Shown here: positions 29,275 through 40,498 of the stretch, piece after piece
Numbering within the stretch: position 1 is the stretch's first letter
How the letters are laid out: the number at the start of each line of letters is the position of its first letter
Assembly: GCA_003427395.1 (NCBI GenBank)
Contig: BFEA01000164.1
Location: forward strand, 757,576 to 798,133
Length of the DNA stretch: 40,558 nucleotides
Direction of reading: 5' to 3'
Source of the DNA: Chara braunii
Lineage: Eukaryota; Streptophyta; Charophyceae; Charales; Characeae
The notes under the pieces: model-generated
Told to the model about the DNA's origin: nothing
The model's database searches: none
What the model saw: only the letters and a program-made list of their open reading frames with translations
Program-made: the position numbers and the translations under genes

Positions 29275-31127
29275 AAGTGCTCATCGCTAACAATGTGGTG
29301 TCGGCGACACTGTGGTATGCAGGCGCAGTTTCGGATCGTTCCAAAAGGGTTTGGAGGGATTATAAGCGAGCCTTGAGGAAGTTCCTGTGGAAAGATGACC
29401 CGTGCATTCCACACCTCATCTACAGGGTGTGGTGGGAGAAGCTGGTGCAGCCCAGGTCGGCTGGGGGGCAGGGGTTGTTCGAACCCCGTGTTCAGGTTTC
29501 TGCGTTACAGATGCGGACTGTTCTATGGCTCCTTCTAGAGGATGATATGGAGCCTTGGAAGCTGGTCACATTACGGGAGATGGCGGAGGCTATCAGAGTT
29601 TACCCGACAGATGTTGAGACGACCCTTCTCCACCCTCAGCTTCTTCGAGGCCTTCGGCGAGGGGCGTTCTGGTCGGGTGTCTTGCAAAAATGGCCGGAGG
29701 CCCCACTGCGATAGGCGGCTCCACGGACTTGTGATCAGATTTTGGGGCAGACTTTATTTGGGAACCGTTTCATACACCAGTCGGGCGTCCCCTTTTCATG
29801 GCAGGACTGCCCGAGTGCTTTCGGGAAGCAGTGGTTGGTATGTGGGAGTATCGGGTTGTTGATATCTGGGACGTGCAGGGAGGTACGTGGAGGGAAGAAG
29901 GTGAGGTTTTGTGTCGTTTGGAGCATCAACCGAAGAAGAAGGAAAGGTTGGAGGAGATTAAACGAGCGATTCCGCAGGATTGGATTGATTGCCTCATAGC
30001 TACGGATGCAAGGGGAATGGGTTACCTTGGAAGGGCAGGGCCGTCCGGTTATTTTCTTTCAGCTCAAAGAGAAGTTGGGTTCTCAGTGGTATGGGGCGGA
30101 GGCTTGGGAGGATGTCGGCCCATGTAAGGCGCTGGGTGATGTGCTTGTCCGACGGCCGGAGCGGGACGGTAGGCTTCATGAGGAGTGTATCAGGTCAGTT
30201 GTGGTGCTGAGGGATCAGTTGATTTCCAAGGGAGGAGGGTTTCGTGCCCTCAAGCCGGCCTACACGCCGCTCTAGCTCCCTTGGGATCCTTCGGGTTGGG
30301 AATGGGCACCAAGGAATTCACTCATGAAGCGCTGCAGAGTCCACCAGGTAACTATGAAGGTGATCTACAGGTCCCTGTTAGTCCCGACGGACATGGTTGA
30401 TGAAATGCGGGAGAGGTGGAGGAAGAGGGGATGGTTGGATCAGAAAGCCCTGCTTTGTTGGGATGTCTCGACTTGGCGGAAGGTTTGTAGGGTTATTGCC
30501 ATCCTCCCGGACCAGAAACATGCGGAGGGTCTGTGGCTTTGCCTTCAGTTGGCGCAACCCACTTATCAGTGGTTGGCGGACAAGTGTTCGCACAAAGACA
30601 GGTGTTCAAGGCACTGTCAGGACGATGTGGAATCCCTGCCTCATGTATGGCTGGAATGTGCGCCACAAGTGGCTTTTTGGGAATGGTGGGATTCCTTGGG
30701 GGATGTCGTCCCCCTTCCTGGTGTCCGGAGAAGGAGCGCCTCGGTCTTGGTGGGGCTTCTCCTTTCGGGGGATGTGACAGGGATGGCCGAGGCTTACGCG
30801 GCTGATACAGTTCGTGCAACGTTCTGGGCGGCTGCGTGGGCCATGCGAGCAAGGCTGTTGCGGGAGGGGGTGCCGCCATCCTTCCCGACATTACGGGTCT
30901 GGATGGTGTGGAATCTACGAACGGCGATCTCTGCGGATGTGTCTAGAAGGCGGAAGGGTGGCTGGTCGTTTTTTGCTAAGGCCTGGAAGCCTTACCATAG
31001 GGTGATCAAAGTAGGGGATCAAGTTGGGCAGTGGTCTTGGGAGCTCACGTTGTCGGGCGCATCGCTTCGGAACCGTACCAGGGCAGTGAGGAACCCTCTC
31101 GGCCGCGTCACGCAGGAGTTGGTTTAA
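29275..31127 (+). pseudogene. LINE ORF2 C-terminus with zinc motif
   Basis: This is the other half of the split RT. With the transposon and one 8-bp duplication removed, codons join in frame to read FGKVLIANNVVSATLWY, the block that follows the RT core in L1-like elements. GGQGLFEP near 29,470 is the next conserved block. TAG stops at 29,712 and 30,273, with local frame changes between about 29,800 and 30,010, break it. The last 267 codons (from 30,324) are clean and contain C-x3-C-x8-H-x4-C (CSRHCQDDVESLPHVWLEC), a C-terminal zinc motif as in plant LINE ORF2. The ORF ends at 31,127. Confidence 0.9.
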
Positions 31128-31603
31128 ATCCTTCGTCGCAGATAATACATGTGGAGCTTCCTTAAGCCGCTCCGACCGAGAGCGCCAACCTTACCTCTCG
31201 CGAGCCCCTACGACAAGATAGGGCCTGCGCGAGGCACGACTTACCTACACCTTATGGGAGTTGTCACCTCCCTTTGGTGGGCGTATCCCCGCCGAGCTAC
31301 CAGTCCACAGTACAAGAGCTAATCAGTTGCAATCGCAGAGGTGGACCAGCCGAGGGCGTTTCTCGTTCACTGTAGCATAGGGGGTACGCGCGGTAATACG
31401 CCTCTATCGGACCCGCACGCGAACCAACATCTCAAGGGGCTGCAGTCCTAAGCGCGGGCCGTCGTCGGTCGACTAGGACGCATCCCATGCACCATGCGCA
31501 CACCACTTTACGAACACAAAAATATAAAAAAAACACACATACACACAAAACAACACGACCCAAATAATGCGACAACGCTCCTAGCCCCTCAGTAGCCAAC
31601 CCA

Positions 31604-32268
31604 TAACTTTTTGACGCGGAAAATCGAATAGGCGTCGCGCGCAAGCCTTAATATGAAACCGCGCGGACGCAGGGCTAACTCATATCGATTCGCAATGCAA
31701 GCGTACGCAAGCGGTCGCAATGATGGCGTACCATGTAGTACCCATACCTATGCGGTTCTCGTTAATCTCGAGGGTCGAATTCGACACTCAAGTGTCGGTT
31801 GACACGCGCCTTGAGGGTTAATCTCTCGACGCCGGACAACTGCCATGCGCGGTTGAAGACCACACACCCTCTTCTGCACCCTTATGCAGAGTGGGTGGTA
31901 CACAGGTCTATACCTGTGGTGGTAGTCGTCTCTCGCAGCCCTATGGGTAAGTCCTCCCTGGACCTGGGCGAAAGTCAAGGGGTTTGACTTTGACGGCTGC
32001 CACGGACTACAACGTCCAGCTATAAAGATCTCTAAGAAGCAAAGGATAAGGAATAGGTCGACGGTTCCCCTGCCTAGCAAATAAAATCATAGCCCTGGGA
32101 TACCCTCCCTTTTTCCGCGCGGTGTCGGCGACCTATAGTAATCCCAAAACATTCATCCATATGTGCCGGTCCCTTTTGATCCCATAACTTTTACACACTA
32201 GGGCGGCGAAACGTCGCGCACGGGATTTTGATATAAAGCTGCGCAGCTGCGGGCCAATCTCATACCAA
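31604..32268 (+). repeat. Diverged duplication, about 580 bp apart
   Basis: A block with CATAACTTTT, GTCGCGC, a TT-ATAT-AA-C-GCGC stretch and CTCATA occurs at 31,604-31,692 and again at 32,183-32,268. A related AAG-AGC-AA word follows both (32,035 and 32,557). The second copy has the palindrome AGCTGCGCAGCT. Confidence 0.6.
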
Positions 32269-32682
32269 CCAAAAATGCCAACCCTACGTGGTAATCGCGA
32301 CTCCGGCCTCGCAACATTGAATGGCGGAAGGAATATATCGTGAGAGGTTACCCCACACGATATTGAACGGCTGAAGGACGAGCCGTTCGGCCCTCGCGGC
32401 ATTTTCGCCCTTAGGCTGGGGTGCCTCGATGGGCAAAGCAAATAGGCTTTGTGCGAGGGAAAGTCCCTCCCCTGCAGAGCCTAGGGATTGGGATGTCCTG
32501 GACAAGGACCTTGAATCCCGGCCCAGGACCAACGTCCGACTAAGAAAAATCCTCAAGAAGCGAAGCAAAAGAAAAGGAAGGGTCTTCCCTGGGCCTCTCA
32601 GTCTTAACCTCTGAGTATGTTTTTTGTACGGGGCCCGTTAGCTCATTCAGAAATTCACCCCAAGTACACCTATGTATATACA

Positions 32683-32691
32683 TATAAAAGG
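32683..32691 (+). promoter_or_regulatory. TATA-like box
   Basis: TATAAAAGG in an A/T-rich context, followed by a 75-codon open frame (32,700-32,927) with no motif. Could be a promoter relic of a retroelement. Confidence 0.25.
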
Positions 32692-33369
32692 GGAAGTATG
32701 TGACAATCACTTCTCACAGTCTCACTGAGATCCCTCACAATTATACGTATATATGTGATCGCAGGCAACCAAATCCAGAATCTGATTCACAGCACATACC
32801 TGCAATTACATCAACGAGTCAAATCAACAGCCCAAGCACTACACGGAGTCAACCCCAACCATCTTCGACACTCATACCCCTCGCTTTAGCCATGCAAACC
32901 CCAAACCTCATGTCCAACCAACCTTAATTAAATACTTAGTACCTTTGTTAAATGGCCATTCAATAAAAGTCCGGGTGAAACCTTAATGAAACAATGAAAT
33001 CACCAGGGTTAAAGCCTTTTAGGTTGAGTGTGAAGGGTGAGTTGGAATTGAGTCGTAGACCGACGAATCGGCAACCGACCTGTTATCAGTGATAACAGAT
33101 GATGACCCTCAAGGGATCAACCTCAATCTGGTCCGGATCTTGAATCAATCGATCAAGAGGGCATGTAACACATGACAGGTCAATGTCCCAGGCTAAACCT
33201 ATAAGTTCATGGAGAACAATCTCCATATCGTGATCTTACCCAAATCGTCCTAGTTAAATATGTTTAAGCCTACCTCTAAACAATATGGTAAAATCTTCCC
33301 TTAGTCAAAGTGGACTTATCAAAATCTCCACCTGTCAAAACATAATCGATCTCTTTTAAACTAAGAAAA

Positions 33370-34030
33370 TTTCGGCATCGCTTCCCGTAGGAAAAATGTC
33401 TTTCCAGAATTTATATAAGTCTGGATATGAAAGCAGAAATAATTTCTAACTCCGGAAAGTCAAAATTATATCTAACTTCCTGAAATAGCAAAAATTTGGG
33501 CCGCACTCCCTTTAGAAAGGGAGACTTCCCGGATTTATACTAAGTTAGATATGGGAGCAGAAATAATTCCTAACTCTGGAAAGTCAAATTTATGTCTAAC
33601 TTCCTGAAATAGCAGAAATTTGGGCAGCACTCCCTTTAGAAAGGGAGTTCCATGATTTATACTAAGTCAGATATAAACTCGAAAGACAGCTCGAGCTCAA
33701 CTTTAGACAGAATTTAAATAACTCCTTAATTTTTTACAAATTTCGACAGCACTTTAAAGTGCTATTCCAAAATTTATATATCGCTAAGTCCAGAATTTGA
33801 AAGTAACTTTGACTTTTTAAAGTTCAATTTTTTCTAACTCTCTGAATTAGCAAAAATTTGTGCAGCACTCCCTCTAGGAAAAAAGACTTCCAAGATTTTA
33901 ACTAAGTCAGAGAAAAGATAAAGTTGAACTTTTGACAAGTCAAAATTCGACTGACTCCTTGGATTTGTAGAAATTTCGGCAGCGCTTCCCGTAGAGAAAG
34001 TGATTTGCCAAGATTTATACAAAGCCAAGT
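33370..34030 (+). repeat. Six repeats of about 121 bp with central palindromes
   Basis: A unit with AAATTT-GGCAGCACT...GATTTATACTAAGTCAGATA recurs near 33,378, 33,502, 33,627, 33,747, 33,865 and 33,980. Two units hold the perfect hairpin CTCCCTTTAGAAAGGGAG (33,506 and 33,630); another has the different palindrome GCACTTTAAAGTGC (33,749). Confidence 0.8.
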
Positions 34031-34311
34031 GTAAGAAAAAATCTAAAAAATTGCAAGAATTGATCTAAGTAAAAGAAAATTACTACAAAAAATGCAGGAA
34101 TTGAACTAATTCCTACCACTCCAGCACATGGCGAGTATCTAAAGCAACTACCTAAAATACTGAAATCCAAACAAACTAGCCATCTCACTCAGTCATATGC
34201 AAACCAAACCACGAATGTAAGTACTCTCACGATCCCAAGTTCATTCCATATAGATAGTTTATGAATCTTTTAAGTCATTGAACCCTTATTTCCCTCTTAC
34301 ATAAGACATAG

Positions 34312-34998
34312 AGCTGGACCATTCGCCATGAAAACAATGCCCAACTTGCCTTTAAGATGTACACGAACAGGTTGCACAACTACTTCTCTCTTCTTTTGGG
34401 CATATGACTAGGTTATTCGCCTTGGAAACAATGCCTAGCCGCCCTGAGCCGTTTAATATCCAAAATTTAGTATTTCTCTGACTTTGTTTTCAAAAAGGGA
34501 AACAAATATGGGCAGGGGACTAAGACCATTCGCCATGGAAGCAATGTTAAGTTTCCCCAAACTATTTTCATTTATACTTCGTATTTTTCTCTTTCTCTTC
34601 TTAATGATATGGCTTAGCGCTGAACTATTCACCATGGAAACAATGCCCAAGTGTGAGTTCACATCAAATAGATATAAAGTATTTTCCCTTTATACTCAGT
34701 TTAACTTATGTGCGTGGTTTTCAGGCTAAACCATTCACCATGGAAACAATGTTTAGCCTTAGACTAGAAATCCTCCCTCAGAATAAACAAGAACTTAAAC
34801 TCTTTCAATCAGGCAAACCCCCAGAGTTAACTAGAGCAACCAGACCATTCACCGTGGAAACAATGCCTGGTTCCCCAGAAAACAACTAAATAAACACAAC
34901 AACCAGGTCATTCACCATGGAAACAATGCCTGGTCTCTCAGAAAACAGTCAAATAAACTCAGCTCTAAGCCATTCACCATGGAAAGAATGCTCAGGCT
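34312..34998 (+). repeat. Eight hairpin repeats around CCATGG
   Basis: A 20-bp core CATTCACCATGGAAACAATG, itself an imperfect palindrome, starts at 34,320, 34,414, 34,527, 34,626, 34,732, 34,846, 34,909 and 34,971, with one or two changes in most copies. Bases outside the core differ between copies but stay complementary within each copy. Spacing is 94-114 bp, then 62-63 bp for the last two. Apparent Met codons in the core give spurious short frames. Confidence 0.85.
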
Positions 34999-35679
34999 TT
35001 GGTTGACCCTTCCAAATGCATGCAGGACTACCTTCCTCCCACCTTCCCCCAGTTTATCCCTTTGTCTGCTTTCAACCAAGATAAAGAAGAAACTTAGGCT
35101 TCACTCTCACACGTTCCTTCCATTCAGTCTGATTGGGTCCTGAAGAGAAAGCAAAATCATAGGGACAAGCTCATGCATACAACAGTCATACTGTAGGGGG
35201 ATAAACAAACATGGGTGATAGTAGGTTGTACAAATGGAAATGGTTTACCTGACGATTCCCTGCCTCCAGAACTCCTCCTGCATTCCGGCAGAGCTCCCGC
35301 AATCGGTGGGTGGACTCCCCACAGAGTCTTGACGCGGACCTACGGGTTGCAATCCCGCCTGCCGCCTTCCTCTCGTAACCAAGGACTAGACTGAGACTTA
35401 GAACGGTAGATAGAAAAAGGCTTGAGACTCTCAGATCCAAGGATGGTGCTCTCAAACTCGCAAGAGAGGGCCTTGTGATCTTGGATCGCCTGAGGGCCCC
35501 GCAATGGCGGCCAATGTGCCAGCTTGGCCTAACTCTAAATCAGCCGCTGAAGTCGCACATGTGACGACTCCCCAATCCGCAACAATAATCTCCCCTCCCT
35601 ATCCAGTCTGATCACCCCTCAAAATCTCGCCCAATCGCGACCACTCACCAGCGTATAGTGGTCCTTAGACATAACAACA
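34999..35679. other. Gene-free stretch
   Basis: No motif in any frame. It contains GC-rich segments such as 35,460-35,640 that resemble spacer or LTR DNA, but I recognise nothing specific. Confidence 0.5.
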
Positions 35680-36310
35680 TTTCATACGTAGTTTCTTGAC
35701 GCAATAGCAATGCCCCACAACAAAGGCAGTGGCATACGGCAATGGCCAGCAGCAACCAGCCCACAACAATATGCAGCAGCAGTCACACTCCACAGCAATA
35801 TGCAGTAGTATGCCTGCAGTACGCAGCAGTCCGTCGTAGCCAACCATAGTATATAGCAGTCATGGTCTGAGTCCAGTTCGCAGTAACGACAACAATATAC
35901 AATGACAGTCCACAGAAGCACCCCACACTCAGTAGCAACAGTAGCAGTCGCTCGTGCACAACTGCAGCAAGCTATAATAATCGTCAATAACCAACTGCAG
36001 TATACAATGCACGCCTCGCCCTGCTGTCGTGCTGGTCAGTAAATCGTAAGCATTCAGCATATCGAAGGCCGGTCATACCAACAAGCCCGAAACAACCCTG
36101 TAAAAATATGCAATAAGAAGCAACAGGGGGCGCTCCGGTTCTTGAATCAAAACCAACAACAGCCTGCCCCACGCGTCAGCAATCAGCAGTAGTAGCCCTT
36201 GACCAGCAATGGCTCCGCCTAACCAGTGTAGCCGGTACGAGTAGCAGTAACGAAGATAGTCCAGTAACAGCTCAACGACAGCCAGTAGTAGTCTATACCA
36301 GCGGGAGATT
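35680..36310. repeat. Degenerate CAGTAG/CAGCAG-rich repeat
   Basis: Words such as GCAGCAGT, CAGTAG and GCAACAG repeat irregularly for about 600 bp. The theme resembles the CAGTAG repeats in the gypsy LTR at 10,062-10,172, so an LTR origin is possible. The minus-strand frames here are Cys/Tyr/Leu-rich artefacts. Confidence 0.55.
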
Positions 36311-37954
36311 ACGGGGGACACAACAATGCTGAACGCCCTTGGCAACCCGGAGTGCTGCGATCTGCAACAGATGGTAACAGTTAGTGATCAACCGGCCTTT
36401 GCGGTACTTCCCCCATAGGATGGGCATGGTCGAATGAGCCTTCCAGTTGGACCTAGCCAGATGCAGCGCGGCCAAGTCCAGAGCCGCGGGTGGTTTTTAT
36501 CGGTCAGGTAGTTCTCGCTCCCTTCCTTAGCCCATCACGTATCTGCCCACCACTTCACTCTATCAGAGGTAAGAGACGAATCTTGCTAGTCAATGCTTAC
36601 CTAGCTCATGACGAAAAGTGCACGGTCACCGTCCGCACTTACAAACTCCGAGTGGCAGACCAAACGTCGCCGAGACGCGAGCTAACTTGCACCTCCGCTT
36701 GCTAATAGGAAGAGCAAGAGTCAAATGAACTTGTCACTAAATACGGGCAGGTGCACAACTCGCCGCACACTTGCTACAGAGACCACTGTCCCTCCTACCT
36801 ACCCGCCTTTGTCATCACGCCAGCCCACGTACACCACGACTTGGCTTTTCGACCCACCCTGCATCCCCAGTTTTGTACTTCCACGGCTTCGGTAAGTTCT
36901 CCACCCCTCTTTCTCCTCTTTACCCCGCCAAGGCTCGTACTTCTAGTCCAATGCGTCTAGCTGGGACTCCGTGGTACAATTAGTTGAGGTGGATGCTCCC
37001 GCTGCTCTTTCCCATATGCCCCTCCTCTTCCGGTTCTCTCTGTGTGTGCATACCAGGTCGTTTTCACGACCAGATCCGTCTGAAAACCAGCGGCGGAATC
37101 GACATTTGCCACGGATTGGGATGGGCAAACTCGGAATGAATCTTCCACTGAACTGCAGTTAGATTTATTAGCTTCCCAAAAACTCAGTCCTCCCGGGCGC
37201 CGCTCCAGATGGCCATACCGCCAAGCCTACCCTCCGATCACCACAATTGTCGCATCGGACTCATTAAGACAGAACACCCCCGTATAGCCTTTTGGCCCAC
37301 TCGATCTCGTGTAGAATCAAGCGAGATCCCCACTTTTCCTTTTTCTATCCCTCCCATTCCTCCTTCTTTCCACACTTCCCGCCCCCTCCGCGCACGACTT
37401 TCTCGTACTAACTCTTAGTCTACTAGCTTTTACCAGATTCTAAACTAAATACCATGGTCGCCTCGCTCCGAAACCCCCGGAACAAACCCCAATTCATCAA
37501 AAACAGTCAAGACGTGACCAAGATATCACGGCTTCACTCTTCGCCTTCTTGCTTACCATTACTCCTCGCACCCCAGTTTCACTCTGACTCTAATCCCACT
37601 GATCTACTCCCCCAAGTTACCTTTCCATCTAACTCGCCCGGGGCCAAAACCTCGGGATAGCCTCTTCCCTTGTCAAAACCCCCCACCAGACGAGCAAGAA
37701 CCTCCCCCTTTCCCTACGCCATAGCTCGCCTTCCCGTCGCTGTGCCCTCTCCTTCTCTCGTATGCGCCTAACGTGGTTCCCCGTCCCGATTTGCTCCTCT
37801 ATTTTCACAGCCCAGTTGGCCTCATCCTCGCCTCTCTCGTTCCGTCAGCGCCCAATCTTTCTCGCTCGCTCGATTAGCGCAGCTTAGCCCGACATCCGGT
37901 CCTACCGCGTCCGGTTCCGACAGGAGGCGACAGCTGGGGAGGGAAAAGGCCAGA
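36311..37954. other. Gene-free stretch
   Basis: C-rich DNA without recognisable coding or RNA features. One hairpin, AAGTGCACGG...CCGTCCGCACTT, lies at about 36,616-36,640. Confidence 0.5.
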
Positions 37955-38053
37955 GCGCCGATGCGTTTCCCCGCTTTACGCATATCGACCTTGAGCAGGG
38001 GCCATGCAAATCTTCTCTGTATCGTTCCAATTTTAACAGATGTCCCGAAGGAC
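37955..38053 (-). pseudogene. U6 snRNA pseudogene, near full length
   Basis: On the minus strand the 5' hairpin GTCCTTCGGGAC is followed by AAAATTGGAACGATACAGAG, AAGATTTGCATGGCCCCTG and a diverged 3' end (ATATGCGTAAA for the usual ACACGCATAAA). Length is about 99 nt, as for U6. The ACAGAGA box is intact, but the catalytic AGC triad reads TGC. No plant-type upstream element or TATA box is seen, so it is probably not expressed. Confidence 0.85.
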
Positions 38054-39789
38054 TTTCCCCAACGGTCGGCGCCTCTCGGTGCTTCCAAAGGCCGTTCGGG
38101 CCCCCCTCCCCCGACCTTTTCTCAACCTTTCCGCATCTGCACCCTTCTCCTTTTCCCGTCCGGGTTCACTCCTGGACTTTCGGGAGCCATGCAGTGACCG
38201 AGTTGGCCACTTCAACCTCCTGTGCTCAATCGCACCGCCGTGCGGCCCACTGTCGCGGTGGTAGTAACCCCAAGCCCTCGGCACTGCCCAGATACGCACT
38301 CCCTGGCCGTTACTCCGTACCCCAGCCCCGCCATCTGAGCTCAAACACGGGTCTGCATTTCAACAGTGCGTGGGTACACCACCGAGGTAGGCTCTTGGGC
38401 CCCACACCGTTCGCTGTACCGTACCCCAAGAAGGAACGGGACTCGGTTAAAAGAGAGCATAAGGGTCGAAATAAAAAAATAAAAATAAAAAGAAATAACG
38501 TACGAAAATAAAAATACGAAAAGTCTACAGAGAGGGGGGGGGGAGGGAAAGGGATTGCTGATCCCTTCGCCAGCCCCATCTTCTCCTTCATCTGCCCGCA
38601 CTCGAGATCGACCCGGGTCCGGGTTCACTTGTCTCCATACTGCTTTGTCTTCTTCCGCCTCTCCTTAGCCTCCCCCACGTCGGATTCAGCACTGCTAGCG
38701 CCCCGCGGCTTTGCACGAACGCGAAAGCCCGGTCGACGGGGAACAAAACAATGGCTGAAGAAAAAGAAACGAAGGACTCTTCCCTATTATATGCGCGTCA
38801 ACCCAGCCCGGGGCCATGCTAATCTCCTCTGTATCCGAGTCAACAGGCGACTCAGGATACTTGGTTTCACTCAGCAACCAAGTTTCGTCACCCGGATTCA
38901 CACATGGGTCTGTATTTCCACAGCTCGTGGGTGTCCCCTTGGGCCCTCTGTATTTTCGCATCCACATACAGGCGCGATACTAATAATACTAGATAAAATT
39001 AGAAATAACATATATATATCTATAAAAGAAAGCAAACGGTAGTCGGGCAGGGACCTCGGCACCCCTCTTAGCCTGTCCGTCAGTCCCACGCCCGGCCCCA
39101 CGGCAGTAAAAGGCGAGGGGGATAGTTCCGCAGGCCCATCAACCCCTCAAGCCTTTTCGCCCCGCTCCTCCGTTCCCTTGCCACATACTGTTGGCCTTGA
39201 TCCCTGCGTCTGCTGCGTACCAGTCCGGTGCTGTAACCTGTAGGGCTAAGCCCAAGCTTGGTACCAGCAGGCCTGAGTTGCCTAATAAAGAGGTAGCCCC
39301 CGACCTTTGGAGCCAAGGAACCGCCCCACACCAACTACCTAACCCGTACTTACTCACATGACCACAAAAGGCCGTGCTGACTTCCCGACCGCCCCGCGGC
39401 CATCCTTACCCGGCCGAATCCATCAGATCCCATCATCTGGATTCCGCGTGCCTCCCCACCGGCTCACTGAACCGTCCACCGTACCCCCGCGGAACCAGAG
39501 AGCAACACGCTCATAGGTTCGTCAGTTTAATCAAACAGAAACGACATGAGTCGACCAAAATTCACGCCACGTCTGCTATTTGTAATCAAAACAAAGGGGG
39601 AAAATCATGCGCGCCTCAACTTGCGTGCCCATTCACCCTCTAGTCTGGCCAAGTGCTTGGCCACCGTAGCCTTCAGACATCGCTGCGCCTTGCGCCGCAT
39701 ACTCGAACTTTTTAGACTTAGCTTGTCTTCTGTCGTTTGTAAAAACCAGGGCGGATACCCTTGTATCGCGCCGACAATGTGGGACGACG
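38054..39789. other. DNA around the U6-like copies
   Basis: Apart from the duplicated unit there are A-rich stretches after each copy (38,465-38,520 and 38,990-39,037). No gene is recognised; the 137-codon frame at 38,629 crosses the second U6 copy and is spurious. Confidence 0.5.
38795..38852 (-). pseudogene. U6 snRNA-like fragment, second copy
   Basis: The minus strand has GGATACAGAGGAGATTAGC then ATGGCCCC and TTGACGCGCAT, the U6 core and 3' part. The ACAGAGA box is changed to ACAGAGG, while the AGC triad is intact. The 5' hairpin is unrecognisable. It lies about 810 bp from the first copy, and downstream DNA (GGGTCTG-ATTTC-ACAG, CTTGGGCCC) is shared by both, so the pair arose by tandem duplication. 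Confidence 0.75.
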
Positions 39790-40478
39790 AGGTCTAGTGT
39801 GTGGATTGTTGTCAGGGGTCGGGTCTCTTTGTGTTAGGAAGGGTGTGGTCATTGTCATTTAGAGTAAAGAGTGGAGTTTTTGTGTGGGGATAGCACGTGG
39901 TAGGATGGGTAGGCTTAGGGATGAGAGGGTTTGGCGGGTGTCTTTGACGGATAGATGTGTGTTAGGAGCTTTTTTGGAAAGGGGTTGGTCCGCGGGGTTT
40001 GAGGGTGTTCTTGGGGGAGAGCGGGGAGGGGGGGGAAGCTATGAAGTATCAGCATGGGAATCCTGAGTAAGTTCAAACCACGAATAAACCGGAATTAGTT
40101 GAAAAAGTGTATGAAGTAGGAGAAGCAGCAGAAGCGGGGCACGAAAGACGTGGGCATTATTGGAATTGGTTGGGTACCCGGGGGGTGTGAGGTGTTAAAG
40201 GGGTGGTCCTAGCACAGGTCCTTTGCTTCGTTGGTGCGTCCATGACTGTGTGCGTTTTTGCCTCCCGGTGGGGGCACTAGGGGGTTCTAGGAGGTTGTGA
40301 GTTCGCCCGCCCCTTTTCACTGCCACTGCCCCTCAGTCTCCTGTGGGGGCCTGGAGGGATACCCCCTCTCCTTTTTATCTTCTTTTCGTTCCTTCTTTTC
40401 GGACTTTGTCTTTCTACTTGTCGGTGATAAGCAACCAGACTGTTGCCCCCCAGAGTAGATGGGGCCTGAGTGTTGGTT
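39790..40478 (+). other. LINE 3' untranslated region (end part)
   Basis: G/T-rich sequence with the same base bias as the LINE 5' part lies between the foreign block and the poly(A). It has no credible coding frame and turns T/C-rich in its last 150 bp. Its assignment to the LINE is inferred from composition and from the adjacent poly(A) joined to 18S. Confidence 0.65.
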
Positions 40479-40496
40479 AAAAAAAAAAAAAAAAAA
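40479..40496 (+). other. LINE poly(A) tail
   Basis: Eighteen A residues directly precede CA and then the 18S sequence GAAACTGCGAATGG. This marks the 3' end of target-primed reverse transcription. Confidence 0.9.
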
Positions 40497-40498
40497 CA

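Larger units (their letters stand above)
31128..39789. other. Foreign 8.7-kb block in the LINE 3' UTR, origin unknown
   Basis: Base composition changes from the LINE's G/T bias to C/A-rich DNA after the ORF2 stop and reverts near 39,790. I found no transposase, RT or integrase in any frame. It contains a diverged duplication, palindromic repeats, CAG-like repeats and two U6-like pseudogenes. Weak inverted similarity between the ends (CTTCGTCG near 31,130 and CGACGAG near 39,790) is too short to define termini. Open frames (up to 137 codons at 38,629-39,042) have no motif. It could be one non-autonomous element or several merged ones. Confidence 0.5.
11250..40496 (+). mobile_element. LINE (APE-type, L1-like) inserted in 18S rRNA, with nested insertions
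   Basis: The element runs from the 18S break to an 18-A tail at 40,479-40,496. Its own sequence is about 11,250-18,580, 29,275-31,127 and about 39,790-40,496, close to 9.9 kb. It encodes a zinc-knuckle ORF1, a further series of open frames, and ORF2 with an apurinic endonuclease, an RT and a C-terminal C-C-H-C zinc motif. That architecture is the L1-like type of plants. The target duplication is small or blurred: GAA is shared by both sides, and the left side could be GAATGCG against GAAACTGCG on the right. A 10.7-kb DNA transposon and an 8.7-kb block of unknown origin interrupt it. Confidence 0.88.

Noticed and set aside
5137-31127. Alternative genetic code (TAA/TAG read as Gln, as in some ulvophyte algae)
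   Set aside because: In-frame stops also include TGA and positions where the family has Trp or Arg. Frameshifts are common, and the recognised ORFs also end at TAA or TAG. Decay explains the data better.
37955-38053. Functional U6 gene
   Set aside because: The catalytic triad is altered and no upstream promoter element is visible.
31148-39776. LTR retrotransposon with TG...CA ends
   Set aside because: No direct terminal repeat, no polypurine or primer site, no pol genes and no matching 5-bp duplication at these ends.
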